This document shows, in pieces, positions 1 to 6,340 of a stretch of DNA of 8,613 nt (position 1 is the stretch's first letter; each line of letters starts with the position of its first letter). The translations under genes were made by a program, and so were the position numbers. The notes below the pieces were generated by a model that saw only the letters and a list, made by a program, of their open reading frames with translations, was not told where the DNA came from and made no database searches. The stretch spans positions 1-8,613 of the forward strand of contig JALVPX010000113.1 of assembly GCA_027031565.1 (NCBI GenBank), in the 5' to 3' direction. This DNA is from Deltaproteobacteria bacterium (GTDB lineage: Bacteria > Desulfobacterota > Dissulfuribacteria > Dissulfuribacterales > JALVPX01).

Positions 1-454
1 TGAACCTTATGACGTAAGGGATCCCGCTGGCCTCCTTTTCAGCAATTTCATCCTTGGTAAGCGCCCGGCACTTGCGGTCATACTTGAAGGGCTTTTTGGC
101 CTTTTTGGCCTTTTCACGCTTTGCATCGAGCTCCTCCTTGGTGCAAAAACACTTGTAGGCATGACCTTGTTCCAAAAGCCTTTTGGCCGCTGCCTTGTGA
201 TCCTCTGAAAACTGCGACTGATAATATGGCCCTTCATCCCAATCCAGGCCAAGCCATTCCAACCCTTCCAGTATGCCTTTTATGGATTCCTCTGTGGAAC
301 GCTCAACGTCCGTGTCCTCGATCCTCAATATGAACGTCCCATCATGTTTTCTGGCAAAGAGCCAATTAAAAATGGCGGTTCTGGCACCGCCTATATGCAA
401 GTATCCTGTAGGGCTGGGAGCAAAACGCACCCTCACCTCTTGATTCATGCTCAT
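1..454 (-). CDS. gltX: Glutamyl-tRNA synthetase, N-terminal part (runs off left edge)
   Basis: Cytoplasmic enzyme that charges tRNA(Glu), and in some bacteria tRNA(Gln), with glutamate. About 151 N-terminal residues are visible and the frame is open to the window edge. The class I signature is clear: RFAPSPTGYLHIGGARTA at residues 10-27 contains the HIGG form of the HIGH motif (20-23), and RIEDTD follows at 44-49. A CxC pair (Cys102, Cys104) followed 24 residues later by Cys129 matches the zinc-site layout of E. coli GltX, but the usual fourth ligand (His in CxH) is Ala131. The KMSKS loop and anticodon-binding domain lie outside the window. ATG at 454 is chosen over the in-frame ATG at 448 because GGAG sits 5 nt upstream of it. 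The gene follows ino1 by 16 nt on the same strand, so the two are probably co-transcribed. Family assignment is secure; whether it is discriminating or non-discriminating cannot be told. Confidence 0.96.
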   Translation of the reverse strand, partial: MSMNQEVRVRFAPSPTGYLHIGGARTAIFNWLFARKHDGTFILRIEDTDVERSTEESIKGILEGLEWLGLDWDEGPYYQSQFSEDHKAAAKRLLEQGHAYKCFCTKEELDAKREKAKKAKKPFKYDRKCRALTKDEIAEKEASGIPYVIRF

Positions 455-470
455 GATAACTCCGTATCAG

Positions 471-1574
471 CTAATCGCTTCTTTCTCCTGCAATGAATTC
501 TGAAACCATCCTGTAGGCCTCATCATCTGTATATTGCCTCGGCGGATGTTTCATCAAATAGGCGGACGTGGAATAAATCGGCCCCCCGTGACCGCGATCA
601 AGGGCCAGCTTGCAGCACCTTATGGCATCAATGGCAACGCCAGCAGAGTTCGGGGAATCTTCCACTGACAGGCGAAGCTCCAGGTTCATTGCTACATCGC
701 CGAAGAGCTTGCCTTCCATTCTTATGAAACATATCTTGTTGTCATTTTGCCAGGGCACATAGTCACTGGGCCCCACATGTATGTTTTCATCCTCAAGCCT
801 GGTGGCCGCCACGGCCTGTACGGCTTCTGTTTTCGAGACCTTTTTGGAAGCCAGGCGCGCACGGTTCAGCATGTTGAGAAAATCCGTATTCCCTCCGGTG
901 TTGAGCTGGTAGGTGCGCTCGAGCTTGACGCCCCGCTTCCTGAACAAATCCGTAAGGGTTCTGTGCGTAATGGTTGCGCCGAGCTGCGCCTTGATGTCAT
1001 CACCTACGATTGGGATGCCTCTTTGCCTGAATCTTTCAGCCCATTTTTCATCACTTGCTATGAATACAGGGATACAGTTTATGAATCCTATGCCTGCTTC
1101 AAGGGCGCATTCAGCATAAAAACGGGCGCCTTCTTCTGAACCTACTGGAAGATAATTGAGCAACAAATCTGCACCTGACTCCTTGAGTGTTTCTACTATG
1201 TCTTCTTTGGATGGATCAGGTTCATCAGAGGGCACAAAGGTGCGATGCTCAGGATAATTCTTCATATGATCTGAAAAACCGTCCAGAACCGGACCCTTTT
1301 TGACCACGACACCAGATTCTGGCAGATTATCACAAAAGATGGTGGTACAATTGGGTTTTGCAAAAATTGCCTTGTTGACATCTTGCCCGACTTTTCTTTT
1401 GTCAATGTCAAAGGCTGCTGCAACCTCTATATCATACGGATGGTAGCCCCCAATATTCCAGTGCATGAGGCCTATTGCATCTTCACCCTGGCCTTCTTTA
1501 TAAAAATGGAGCCCTTGAACAAGAGAACTCGCACAATTTCCAACACCGGCAATTGCGATCCGGATTTTTCCCAT
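471..1574 (-). CDS. ino1: Myo-inositol-1-phosphate synthase
   Basis: NAD-dependent cytoplasmic enzyme that isomerises glucose 6-phosphate to 1L-myo-inositol 1-phosphate, the entry step to inositol lipids and inositol-based solutes. The 367 residues equal the length of the mycobacterial Ino1 and align with it from end to end. Visible features are the N-terminal Rossmann motif GVGNCASS (10-17), YLPVGSEE (141-148), PIVGDDIKAQLGATITHR (188-205), LNTGGNTDFLNML (224-236) and DSPNSAGV (306-313), followed by a SAYLMK segment (337-342). It is the short bacterial/archaeal type, not the 500-residue eukaryotic type. The ATG at 1574 is supported by an AGGAGG ribosome site 8 nt upstream. It is the first gene of a probable ino1-gltX transcript and is divergent from the radical SAM gene. 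No inositol phosphatase or phosphatidylinositol-type synthase lies in the window, so the end product (phospholipid, di-myo-inositol phosphate or other) is unknown. Confidence 0.96.
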   Translation of the reverse strand: MGKIRIAIAGVGNCASSLVQGLHFYKEGQGEDAIGLMHWNIGGYHPYDIEVAAAFDIDKRKVGQDVNKAIFAKPNCTTIFCDNLPESGVVVKKGPVLDGFSDHMKNYPEHRTFVPSDEPDPSKEDIVETLKESGADLLLNYLPVGSEEGARFYAECALEAGIGFINCIPVFIASDEKWAERFRQRGIPIVGDDIKAQLGATITHRTLTDLFRKRGVKLERTYQLNTGGNTDFLNMLNRARLASKKVSKTEAVQAVAATRLEDENIHVGPSDYVPWQNDNKICFIRMEGKLFGDVAMNLELRLSVEDSPNSAGVAIDAIRCCKLALDRGHGGPIYSTSAYLMKHPPRQYTDDEAYRMVSEFIAGERSD

Positions 1575-1845
1575 GTATCAAACCTCCTCTGTGCCCAAAA
1601 TCAGGCTATTATCAAACCTAAAGGCTGGTCTCTATGAATCACCTGATATTTCGGGTGAGATCGTCTTGGGTTTTTTCGAAATAAGGCCCCCTCGCAGGGC
1701 CGCCTAACTTTGTAACATTTATAGGAGTTTTGCAACCCTTTTAGTAAATTATTCAGGGCTGACTTGCATATCGCCTCCTGTTTTGAAAATATCGCCCATG
1801 AGAATGCCTGTTGAATTCCTGAACCACAAGGGGTTGTTTTTGCTT
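1575..1845. promoter_or_regulatory. Divergent intergenic region between ino1 and the radical SAM gene
   Basis: About 270 nt with no credible gene; it must carry the promoters for both directions. I found no convincing pair of -35/-10 boxes. In the ino1 direction the best -10-like elements are TATAAA (1723-1718) and GATAAT (1613-1608), each without a good -35. In the opposite direction TTGCAA (1730-1735) and TTGCAT (1764-1769) resemble -35 boxes but lack a good -10 at normal spacing. Two inverted repeats are present: one at 1639-1658 (annotated separately) and GGCCC at 1685-1689 pairing with GGGCC at 1697-1701. Read on the minus strand, the second hairpin is followed by TTATTT and looks like a weak terminator or attenuator in the ino1 leader. 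Control is unknown. Confidence 0.4.
1639..1658. repeat. 8-bp inverted repeat upstream of ino1 (possible operator or RNA hairpin)
   Basis: TCACCTGA at 1639-1646 and TCGGGTGA at 1651-1658 flank a 4-nt loop. On the plus strand all eight positions pair, one of them as G-U; on the minus strand that position becomes a C-A mismatch. No T-run follows immediately, so it is not a standard terminator. It lies 65 nt upstream of the ino1 start codon. A protein-binding operator or a leader hairpin are both possible, as is chance. Confidence 0.35.
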
Positions 1846-2952
1846 ATGAGAATAAAAATGAATGAAAATTCAGTAAATTGGCACAGCTGGCAGTGGCAGG
1901 TATCAAACTCCATATTCTCAACGCGTCAGCTCAAAATGTTGCTTGGGGACTCCCCATGGGCTGAGCTGCCGCAAAAAGTGGAAAAGATCTATCCGGTTAA
2001 GATTACACCCTACTATCTCTCATTGGTTGATCCCGATGATCCAAATGATCCAATTGCAAGGCAATCTTTTCCAGATATTGAGGAGATCGAAACCGAAGTT
2101 GTCCAGGATTCGTCTGAGGATCCGTTGAATGAACATGAACACATGGTCCTGCCGGGACTGATACACCGCTATCCTGACAGGGTGCTTTTGCTGGCTGCAC
2201 ATGAATGTGCTGTACGGTGCAGGCACTGTAACCGGAAACGAACCTGGAGGCGCCCGGAGGCCATCAGGAACATGGAACAGATAGACGAAGTGTGCCGTTA
2301 TTTACGGGAACACCCTGATATCCGGGAAGTTATCCTATCCGGCGGAGATCCTTTGATGCTTCCGCTGGAATTCCTCGAACAGATGTTACGGAAAATAAAA
2401 GAAGTTTCCAGCGTTGAAGTTATACGAATTGGCACCCGGGTGCCTGTGACATTACCCATGAAAATAACAGAAGGGCTGGTGGACCTCTTGAAGAGATACA
2501 GGCCTTTGTGGGTGAACACCCATTTCAACCACCCTTTAGAGATCACCAAATGGTCCAGGCGGGCATGCGAAATGCTTCTGTGTGCAGGAATTCCTGTTTC
2601 GAACCAGACGGTGCTCTTGAAAGGCGTAAACGACCGGACGGCTGTACTGAAAGAACTTTTTACCACCCTGCAGGCAATGATGGTTAGGCCTTACTACCTG
2701 TTTCAGTGCGACAAGGTTATGGGAACAGACCACTTCAGGGTCCCGCTTTCAATAGGAATCGAAATCATGGAGGATTTGTGGTGCAAAATAGGCGGTCTTT
2801 GCATGCCAAAATTCGTAGTTGACCTGCCAGAGGGCGGGGGGAAGGCGCTCACAATGCCTCGCCATCTTTTGGCCATACATGAAGGCGAAGCGATATTCCG
2901 GACCCTTGAGGGAAGAAAGGTGCGCTATCTTGAGCCAGCCGGTTCAGATTGA
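1846..2952 (+). CDS. KamA-family radical SAM aminomutase (lysine 2,3-aminomutase-like)
   Basis: Predicted radical SAM and PLP enzyme that migrates an amino group from C2 to C3 of an amino acid, most likely L-lysine to L-beta-lysine. It is 368 residues from the chosen start. N-terminal WHSWQWQV and ITPYYLSLVDPDDPNDP match clostridial lysine 2,3-aminomutase (LAM). The 4Fe-4S motif CxxxCxxC is Cys121, Cys125, Cys128, and GGDP (166-169) is the SAM-binding turn. The PLP lysine lies in PEGGGK (Lys333). The two acidic residues that bind the lysine side chain in LAM, in the QCD and VVD motifs, are kept as Asp289 and Asp326; glutamate 2,3-aminomutase replaces them. The protein stops soon after YLEP and lacks the C-terminal CxCxxC zinc tail of LAM, although the partner Cys (Cys241 in ACEM) remains. 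The start is uncertain: ATG 1846 has AAGGGG 12 nt upstream, ATG 1858 is also possible, and the frame is open from TTG 1783. The substrate is inferred. Confidence 0.9.
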   Translation: MRIKMNENSVNWHSWQWQVSNSIFSTRQLKMLLGDSPWAELPQKVEKIYPVKITPYYLSLVDPDDPNDPIARQSFPDIEEIETEVVQDSSEDPLNEHEHMVLPGLIHRYPDRVLLLAAHECAVRCRHCNRKRTWRRPEAIRNMEQIDEVCRYLREHPDIREVILSGGDPLMLPLEFLEQMLRKIKEVSSVEVIRIGTRVPVTLPMKITEGLVDLLKRYRPLWVNTHFNHPLEITKWSRRACEMLLCAGIPVSNQTVLLKGVNDRTAVLKELFTTLQAMMVRPYYLFQCDKVMGTDHFRVPLSIGIEIMEDLWCKIGGLCMPKFVVDLPEGGGKALTMPRHLLAIHEGEAIFRTLEGRKVRYLEPAGSD

Positions 2953-2982
2953 CATATGATATGAGGCGCATTATTTAAAAAC

Positions 2983-3000
2983 TATTAAAAAGATTTAATA
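2983..3000. repeat. AT-rich 7-bp inverted repeat upstream of cfa
   Basis: TATTAAA at 2983-2989 and TTTAATA at 2994-3000 are perfect inverted arms around AAGA. The pair lies in the 86-nt gap between the radical SAM gene and cfa, 38 nt before the chosen cfa start. The second arm contains a -10-like TTTAAT (2994-2999) but no clear -35 precedes it. It may be part of a cfa promoter or operator. Chance is also plausible because the region is AT-rich. Confidence 0.3.
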
Positions 3001-3026
3001 CCGGGATGCAAGTCAGCCGGTTTGTC

Positions 3027-3032
3027 AAAGGA
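3027..3032 (+). promoter_or_regulatory. Ribosome binding site deciding the cfa start
   Basis: AAAGGA lies 6 nt upstream of ATG 3039, while the upstream in-frame ATG at 3006 has no such site. This favours the shorter protein of 401 residues, whose N-terminus also fits the family better. Confidence 0.7.
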
Positions 3033-3038
3033 CAGCCA

Positions 3039-4244
3039 ATGGAACTGCATCAGGCCAAGGAAATAATAACAAAACTTTTTGGTCAGGACCCTGCTTATCC
3101 CTGCAAAGTAAAATTTTGGGATGAGTCGGAACTGACCTTCGGCCAGGGCAGCCCGGAATTTATTCTTTATTTCACCACCCCATCAAGCTTTTCAGCGGCA
3201 ATTACAGATCCCTCTCTCGGCTTTGGTGAGTCCTACACTTCAGGCGATATCAAGGTTGAAGGTGACCTGGAAAAGCTCATTGCCTTAAGCTACATACATG
3301 ACTTTGCATCAAAGCTGTCTGCGAGGGACAAGGCAAGGCTGTGCTGGTGGAATTTCAAAGACAGGTATTCTCTTAAACAGACCCGAAAGGACATACAGGC
3401 CCATTATGACAGGGGCAACGAATTTTATAAATTGTGGCTGGATAAAGGCATGAATTACTCATGTGCCTATTTCAAGAACCCTGACGACTCCCTGGAACAG
3501 GCCCAGGCAAACAAGATTGCCCATTCCTTGAACAAGCTCAGGATAACGCCTGGGCAAAAACTCTTGGACATTGGCTGCGGCTGGGGAAGCGTGATAATCC
3601 ATGCTGCCAAGCATCTGGGTGCCAAGGCCGTGGGTATAACATTGTCTAAAGAGCAGTTTGAACTCGCAAGGAAACGGGTCAAGGATGAGGGACTTGAAGG
3701 CAAGGTGGAGGTCAGGCTGCAAGACTATAGAGAGCTTGCAGAAACAGGCGAAAAATTTGACCGTGTCATATCCATAGGCATGTTTGAACATGTGGGTAAA
3801 AAAAACATTCCCCTTTTTTTTGAAAAGGCTTGGGATTTATTGGAAGATTCCGGCATAATGCTGCTGCATACCATTTGCCGCATGAAACCCACGGAAACCG
3901 ACCCATGGCTGACCACTTACATTTTTCCAGGTGGCTACATTCCCGCAATTGGTGAAATCACCTCTGCTGGATTTGATTCCAAGCTTCTATTTCTGGATGC
4001 AGAAGATCTCCGGCCCCATTATTATTTGACACTGGGGCATTGGTTGAGCCGCTTTGAGCAAAATCTGGAAAAGATAAGGAAGATGATGGGTGACCAATTT
4101 ATTCGAATGTGGAGGCTTTATCTTACCGGCTGCAGAGCATCTTTCAGATATGGCCCCATGCACGTCATACAGTACCTGTTCGCAAAGGGTCACGATATAA
4201 GAAAATGGCCGCTCACCAGAGAATGGTTTTACTCTAACCCTTGA
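3039..4244 (+). CDS. cfa: Cyclopropane-fatty-acyl-phospholipid synthase
   Basis: SAM-dependent enzyme that adds a methylene bridge to cis double bonds of membrane phospholipid acyl chains, acting at the inner leaflet. The 401 residues are close to E. coli Cfa (382). An N-terminal lipid-binding-like domain (about 1-95) precedes the methyltransferase domain. Visible motifs are HYDRGNEFY (122-130), YSCAYF (140-145), the SAM-binding loop LDIGCGWGS (176-184), MFEHVG (248-253), LLHTI (275-279), DPW (288-290), YIFPGG (294-299) and HYYLTLGHW (327-335). The E. coli active-site residues Cys139, Glu239, His266, Ile268 and Tyr317 appear to correspond to Cys142, Glu250, His277, Ile279 and Tyr328, so the bicarbonate site looks intact. 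The gene follows the radical SAM gene by 86 nt on the same strand and may share its transcript. Its last 11 bp overlap the 3' end of rtcB on the other strand. A related SAM-dependent modification of fatty acids cannot be excluded. Confidence 0.93.
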   Translation: MELHQAKEIITKLFGQDPAYPCKVKFWDESELTFGQGSPEFILYFTTPSSFSAAITDPSLGFGESYTSGDIKVEGDLEKLIALSYIHDFASKLSARDKARLCWWNFKDRYSLKQTRKDIQAHYDRGNEFYKLWLDKGMNYSCAYFKNPDDSLEQAQANKIAHSLNKLRITPGQKLLDIGCGWGSVIIHAAKHLGAKAVGITLSKEQFELARKRVKDEGLEGKVEVRLQDYRELAETGEKFDRVISIGMFEHVGKKNIPLFFEKAWDLLEDSGIMLLHTICRMKPTETDPWLTTYIFPGGYIPAIGEITSAGFDSKLLFLDAEDLRPHYYLTLGHWLSRFEQNLEKIRKMMGDQFIRMWRLYLTGCRASFRYGPMHVIQYLFAKGHDIRKWPLTREWFYSNP

Positions 4245-5664
4245 TACAGCCCAGGGGCCTTACCCTTGCCACTTTTCTAGCAAGCCCGGCCTCGTGTGTG
4301 GCGTTCACTACTTCTGTCACATCCTTGTAGGCGTCTGGCGCTTCCTCCGCAGCACCCCTATAGCTGGCTGTCCTGACGATGATTCCCCTGTGTGCAAGAT
4401 CTGCAATGATCTTGCTTCCCTTCCACTTCTTGATGGCAGCCCTCCGGCTCATGGCCCTACCTGCACCGTGGCATGCCGAACCCCAAGCAAGGGCTTCACC
4501 CTGCTCGGAGCCTATCAATATGTAAGAGCAGGTGCCCATGGTTCCGCCTATTAGTACGGGCTGGCCAATATCACGCAGTGCCTCCGGCAATTCAGGGCGC
4601 CCTGGGCCGAAGGCCCGGGTTGCCCCTTTTCTGTGTACGTACAACCGTTTTTTGACACCATTCACTTCATGTTCTTCTATCTTGCACGTGTTGTGGCTTA
4701 CGTCATAAAGGGTCTTGAGTTCAGCTTTAGGAAAAATTTCTGCAAAGACCTGCCGGACCAGGTGGGCTATTACTTGTCTGTTAGCCAATGCGCAATTTAC
4801 CCCGCATGCCATGGCCTTGAAATATCTCTCTCCCTCTGGAGACCTGATCGGAGCACATACCAATTCACGCTCTCGAATGGGAATGTTGTATTTTTTAGCT
4901 GCCTTGGCAAGCTCCTGGATGTAATCTGTACCGATCTGATGCCCCAATGCCCTTGATCCACAGTGAATGGCAACGATTATGTCATTTTCCTTGAGGCCCA
5001 TAGCTGATGCAGTTTCAGGCTCATATATGGTTTCAATGTATTGCACTTCCAGATAGTGGTTGCCAGAGCCCAACGTACCTACCTGGCGATATTGGCGTTT
5101 TTTTGCCTTGTCTGACACACAACTTGGGTCGGCCCCGTCCAAACGTCCGTTTTCCTCTATGTGGTCCAGGTCCTCAGGTGTGCCGTATCCCAAGGAGACG
5201 GCCCACTGGGCACCGCCAACCAGTACTTCATCCAACTTGTCCGGCGTCAGCCTGATTTTGCCTTCTGAGCCCACGCCTGAGGGAACCCGGTAAAACAGGG
5301 CATCCATTAAAGTTTCTATCTTGCCCTGTACCTCTTCCCGAGTGAGGCCTGTGAGCATAGTGCGGACACCGCACGAGATGTCATATCCCACACCTCCAAC
5401 CGATATTATTCCTCCATGGTCTGGATCAAAGGCTGCTACCCCGCCAATGGGGAAACCGTATCCCCAGTGGGCATCCGGCATGGCCATGGCTGCCTTTACA
5501 ATGCCTGGAAGACAGGCCACATTGGTGATCTGCTCTCTAACCTTCTCATCCATATCCTCGATCAACATCTGGGATGCGAAGAGATAAGCAGGTACACGCA
5601 TGTCACCGTTTTGAGGTATCTCCCACCAGCAATTTGCCTTCCTCCTGAGACCCTTTGTGTCCAT
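4234..5664 (-). CDS. rtcB: RNA-splicing ligase RtcB (3'-phosphate ligase)
   Basis: GTP- and Mn-dependent ligase that joins RNA 3'-phosphate or 2',3'-cyclic phosphate ends to 5'-hydroxyl ends, for tRNA splicing or RNA repair in the cytoplasm. The 476 residues match the archaeal-type length (P. horikoshii about 481; E. coli 408). Metal ligands are visible: Asp95 and Cys98 in YDISCGVR, His203 in GSGNHYLEV, His234 in HCGSR and His324 in SHN. The first four have the same residue numbers as in P. horikoshii. The guanylated histidine is His399 in SACHGAGR. VHRKGATRAFGPG (343-355), GGTMGTCSY (373-381) and the C-terminal TEVVNATHEAGLA (450-462) are intact. ATG 5664 has AGGAGG 5 nt upstream, and that site overlaps the archease stop codon, so translation is probably coupled. 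It is the last gene of the four-gene operon. No RtcR gene or sigma-54 promoter is seen, unlike E. coli rtcBA. Confidence 0.97.
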   Translation of the reverse strand: MDTKGLRRKANCWWEIPQNGDMRVPAYLFASQMLIEDMDEKVREQITNVACLPGIVKAAMAMPDAHWGYGFPIGGVAAFDPDHGGIISVGGVGYDISCGVRTMLTGLTREEVQGKIETLMDALFYRVPSGVGSEGKIRLTPDKLDEVLVGGAQWAVSLGYGTPEDLDHIEENGRLDGADPSCVSDKAKKRQYRQVGTLGSGNHYLEVQYIETIYEPETASAMGLKENDIIVAIHCGSRALGHQIGTDYIQELAKAAKKYNIPIRERELVCAPIRSPEGERYFKAMACGVNCALANRQVIAHLVRQVFAEIFPKAELKTLYDVSHNTCKIEEHEVNGVKKRLYVHRKGATRAFGPGRPELPEALRDIGQPVLIGGTMGTCSYILIGSEQGEALAWGSACHGAGRAMSRRAAIKKWKGSKIIADLAHRGIIVRTASYRGAAEEAPDAYKDVTEVVNATHEAGLARKVARVRPLGCIKG

Positions 5665-5665
5665 A

Positions 5666-5676
5666 GATTCCTCCTA
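5666..5676 (-). promoter_or_regulatory. rtcB ribosome site overlapping the archease stop codon
   Basis: On the minus strand the archease stop TAG (5676-5674) runs directly into the Shine-Dalgarno sequence AGGAGG, which is followed by AATCT and the rtcB ATG. The stop-to-start gap is 9 nt. Ribosomes ending archease would land on the rtcB site, which supports coupled synthesis of the two partner proteins. Confidence 0.75.
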
Positions 5677-6108
5677 CACGTCAACTACGCACTGGGCCAT
5701 CCATCCAGAACCTGTTTTTTCGACCTTTGCCATGGTAAATGTTGCCCCTTTGACTTCCACGCCCGGTTCATGACGGCGCAGATCAAGGTGCTCACCCATG
5801 GCCTTGCCTTTTATGGATAAATCCTGGACAGATATCTCGAAATCGCAAAAAATAAGCCTGTTTATGTCTGCCTGAGCCAATAGCTCATTCAGGTACGCTA
5901 CGAGGAGGCTTTCATAATCAATGCCCTCACATTCGATATCCACGGATTTTTCTCGCCTAACCTGGTCAAAATTCACAACCATCAGGGAAAACATGGCCCT
6001 TGCCGCATTTGAAAAGGCCTCCTCCAAGGTGTAGCCGTAACCTCGGACACCAATGTCTGCACCATGTTCAAAGGTCTCGTATGTTGCAATAGCTACATGC
6101 CTTCCCAT
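5674..6108 (-). CDS. Archease, RtcB-activating protein
   Basis: Small cytoplasmic protein that speeds RtcB guanylylation and lets the ligase turn over many times. From ATG 6108 it has 144 residues, the normal family size. The N-terminal signature EHGADIGVRGYGYTLEEAF (14-32) is diagnostic; most relatives have EHTADIG, so the Gly is a small variation. The C-terminus also fits: GVEVKGATFTMAKVEKTG followed by W136 and the terminal acidic VVDV, where the family's conserved Asp lies. There is a choice of start. ATG 6123 would add five residues (MGAQA) and overlap the upstream membrane protein gene by 31 nt, while ATG 6108 overlaps it by 16 nt. Neither has a good ribosome site (only runs of G 8-9 nt upstream), so translation probably depends on coupling to the upstream gene. 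It directly precedes rtcB, the classic archease-RtcB arrangement. Confidence 0.95.
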   Translation of the reverse strand: MGRHVAIATYETFEHGADIGVRGYGYTLEEAFSNAARAMFSLMVVNFDQVRREKSVDIECEGIDYESLLVAYLNELLAQADINRLIFCDFEISVQDLSIKGKAMGEHLDLRRHEPGVEVKGATFTMAKVEKTGSGWMAQCVVDV

Positions 6109-6335
6109 CGCCTGCGCCCCCATTCAAACCAGCCCCAAGTGGAAAGAGCAGTGAAAACAACAAATAGCGCTGCCTGTGCATAGATGCCCTTGTAGATATC
6201 CACTATAATCCACCCTACATTGGCCACTGTATAAACGGCAAAACAGGAACGCCTCTTTTTAATATTAAGTATGGCTCCCAGTATGCTCAAGGCGGTAAGG
6301 GACCAGGGAAGGAGAGCGTCCAGAAAAAGCTCCAT
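6093..6335 (-). CDS. Small PnuC-like membrane protein (three-helix 'semi-PnuC')
   Basis: An 80-residue integral membrane protein with three predicted helices at about 6-23, 31-48 and 51-70. The family pattern of PnuC, the vitamin B3 (nicotinamide riboside) transporter, is visible: LSILGAILNIKKRRSCFAVY, then ANVGWIIVDIYKGIYAQA, then a helix ending in GWFEW, a WxxW motif (Trp69 and Trp72). Full PnuC has about seven helices built from two three-helix repeats plus a linker, so this protein equals one repeat, as SemiSWEETs relate to SWEETs, and would have to work as a dimer. Positive residues in the first loop (KKRR) and at the C-terminus (RRR) put both on the cytoplasmic side. The gene starts 5 nt after the hydrolase stop with no clear ribosome site, and its 3' end overlaps archease, so translational coupling is likely. 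The substrate is unknown; a nicotinamide riboside or other nucleoside role is inferred from the family. Confidence 0.75.
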   Translation of the reverse strand: MELFLDALLPWSLTALSILGAILNIKKRRSCFAVYTVANVGWIIVDIYKGIYAQAALFVVFTALSTWGWFEWGRRRWEGM

Positions 6336-6340
6336 ACAGA

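Noticed and set aside
92..114. Tandem GGCCTTTTT-like repeat near the left edge
   Set aside because: It is explained by an Ala-Lys-Lys repeat in the coding sequence of GltX, in a segment of the same length as in E. coli GltX.
747..1139. 130-codon plus-strand open frame inside ino1
   Set aside because: It is fully antisense to a well-matched ino1 gene, with no family resemblance and no ribosome site of note; a shadow frame.
1783..1845. Longer N-terminus for the KamA-family gene from TTG 1783
   Set aside because: TTG is a rare start, no ribosome site precedes it, and the added residues do not match family N-termini. It is kept as a minor alternative.
1846..2952. Glutamate 2,3-aminomutase
   Set aside because: The two aspartates typical of lysine-binding enzymes are present in QCD and VVD; the glutamate enzyme replaces them.
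3006..3038. Longer N-terminus for cfa starting at ATG 3006
   Set aside because: No ribosome site precedes 3006, whereas AAAGGA lies at ideal distance from ATG 3039; the extra 11 residues do not resemble the family.
5416..5820. 134-codon plus-strand open frame across the rtcB/archease junction
   Set aside because: Antisense to two confidently identified genes; the translation is Cys/His-rich in a random manner without domain features.
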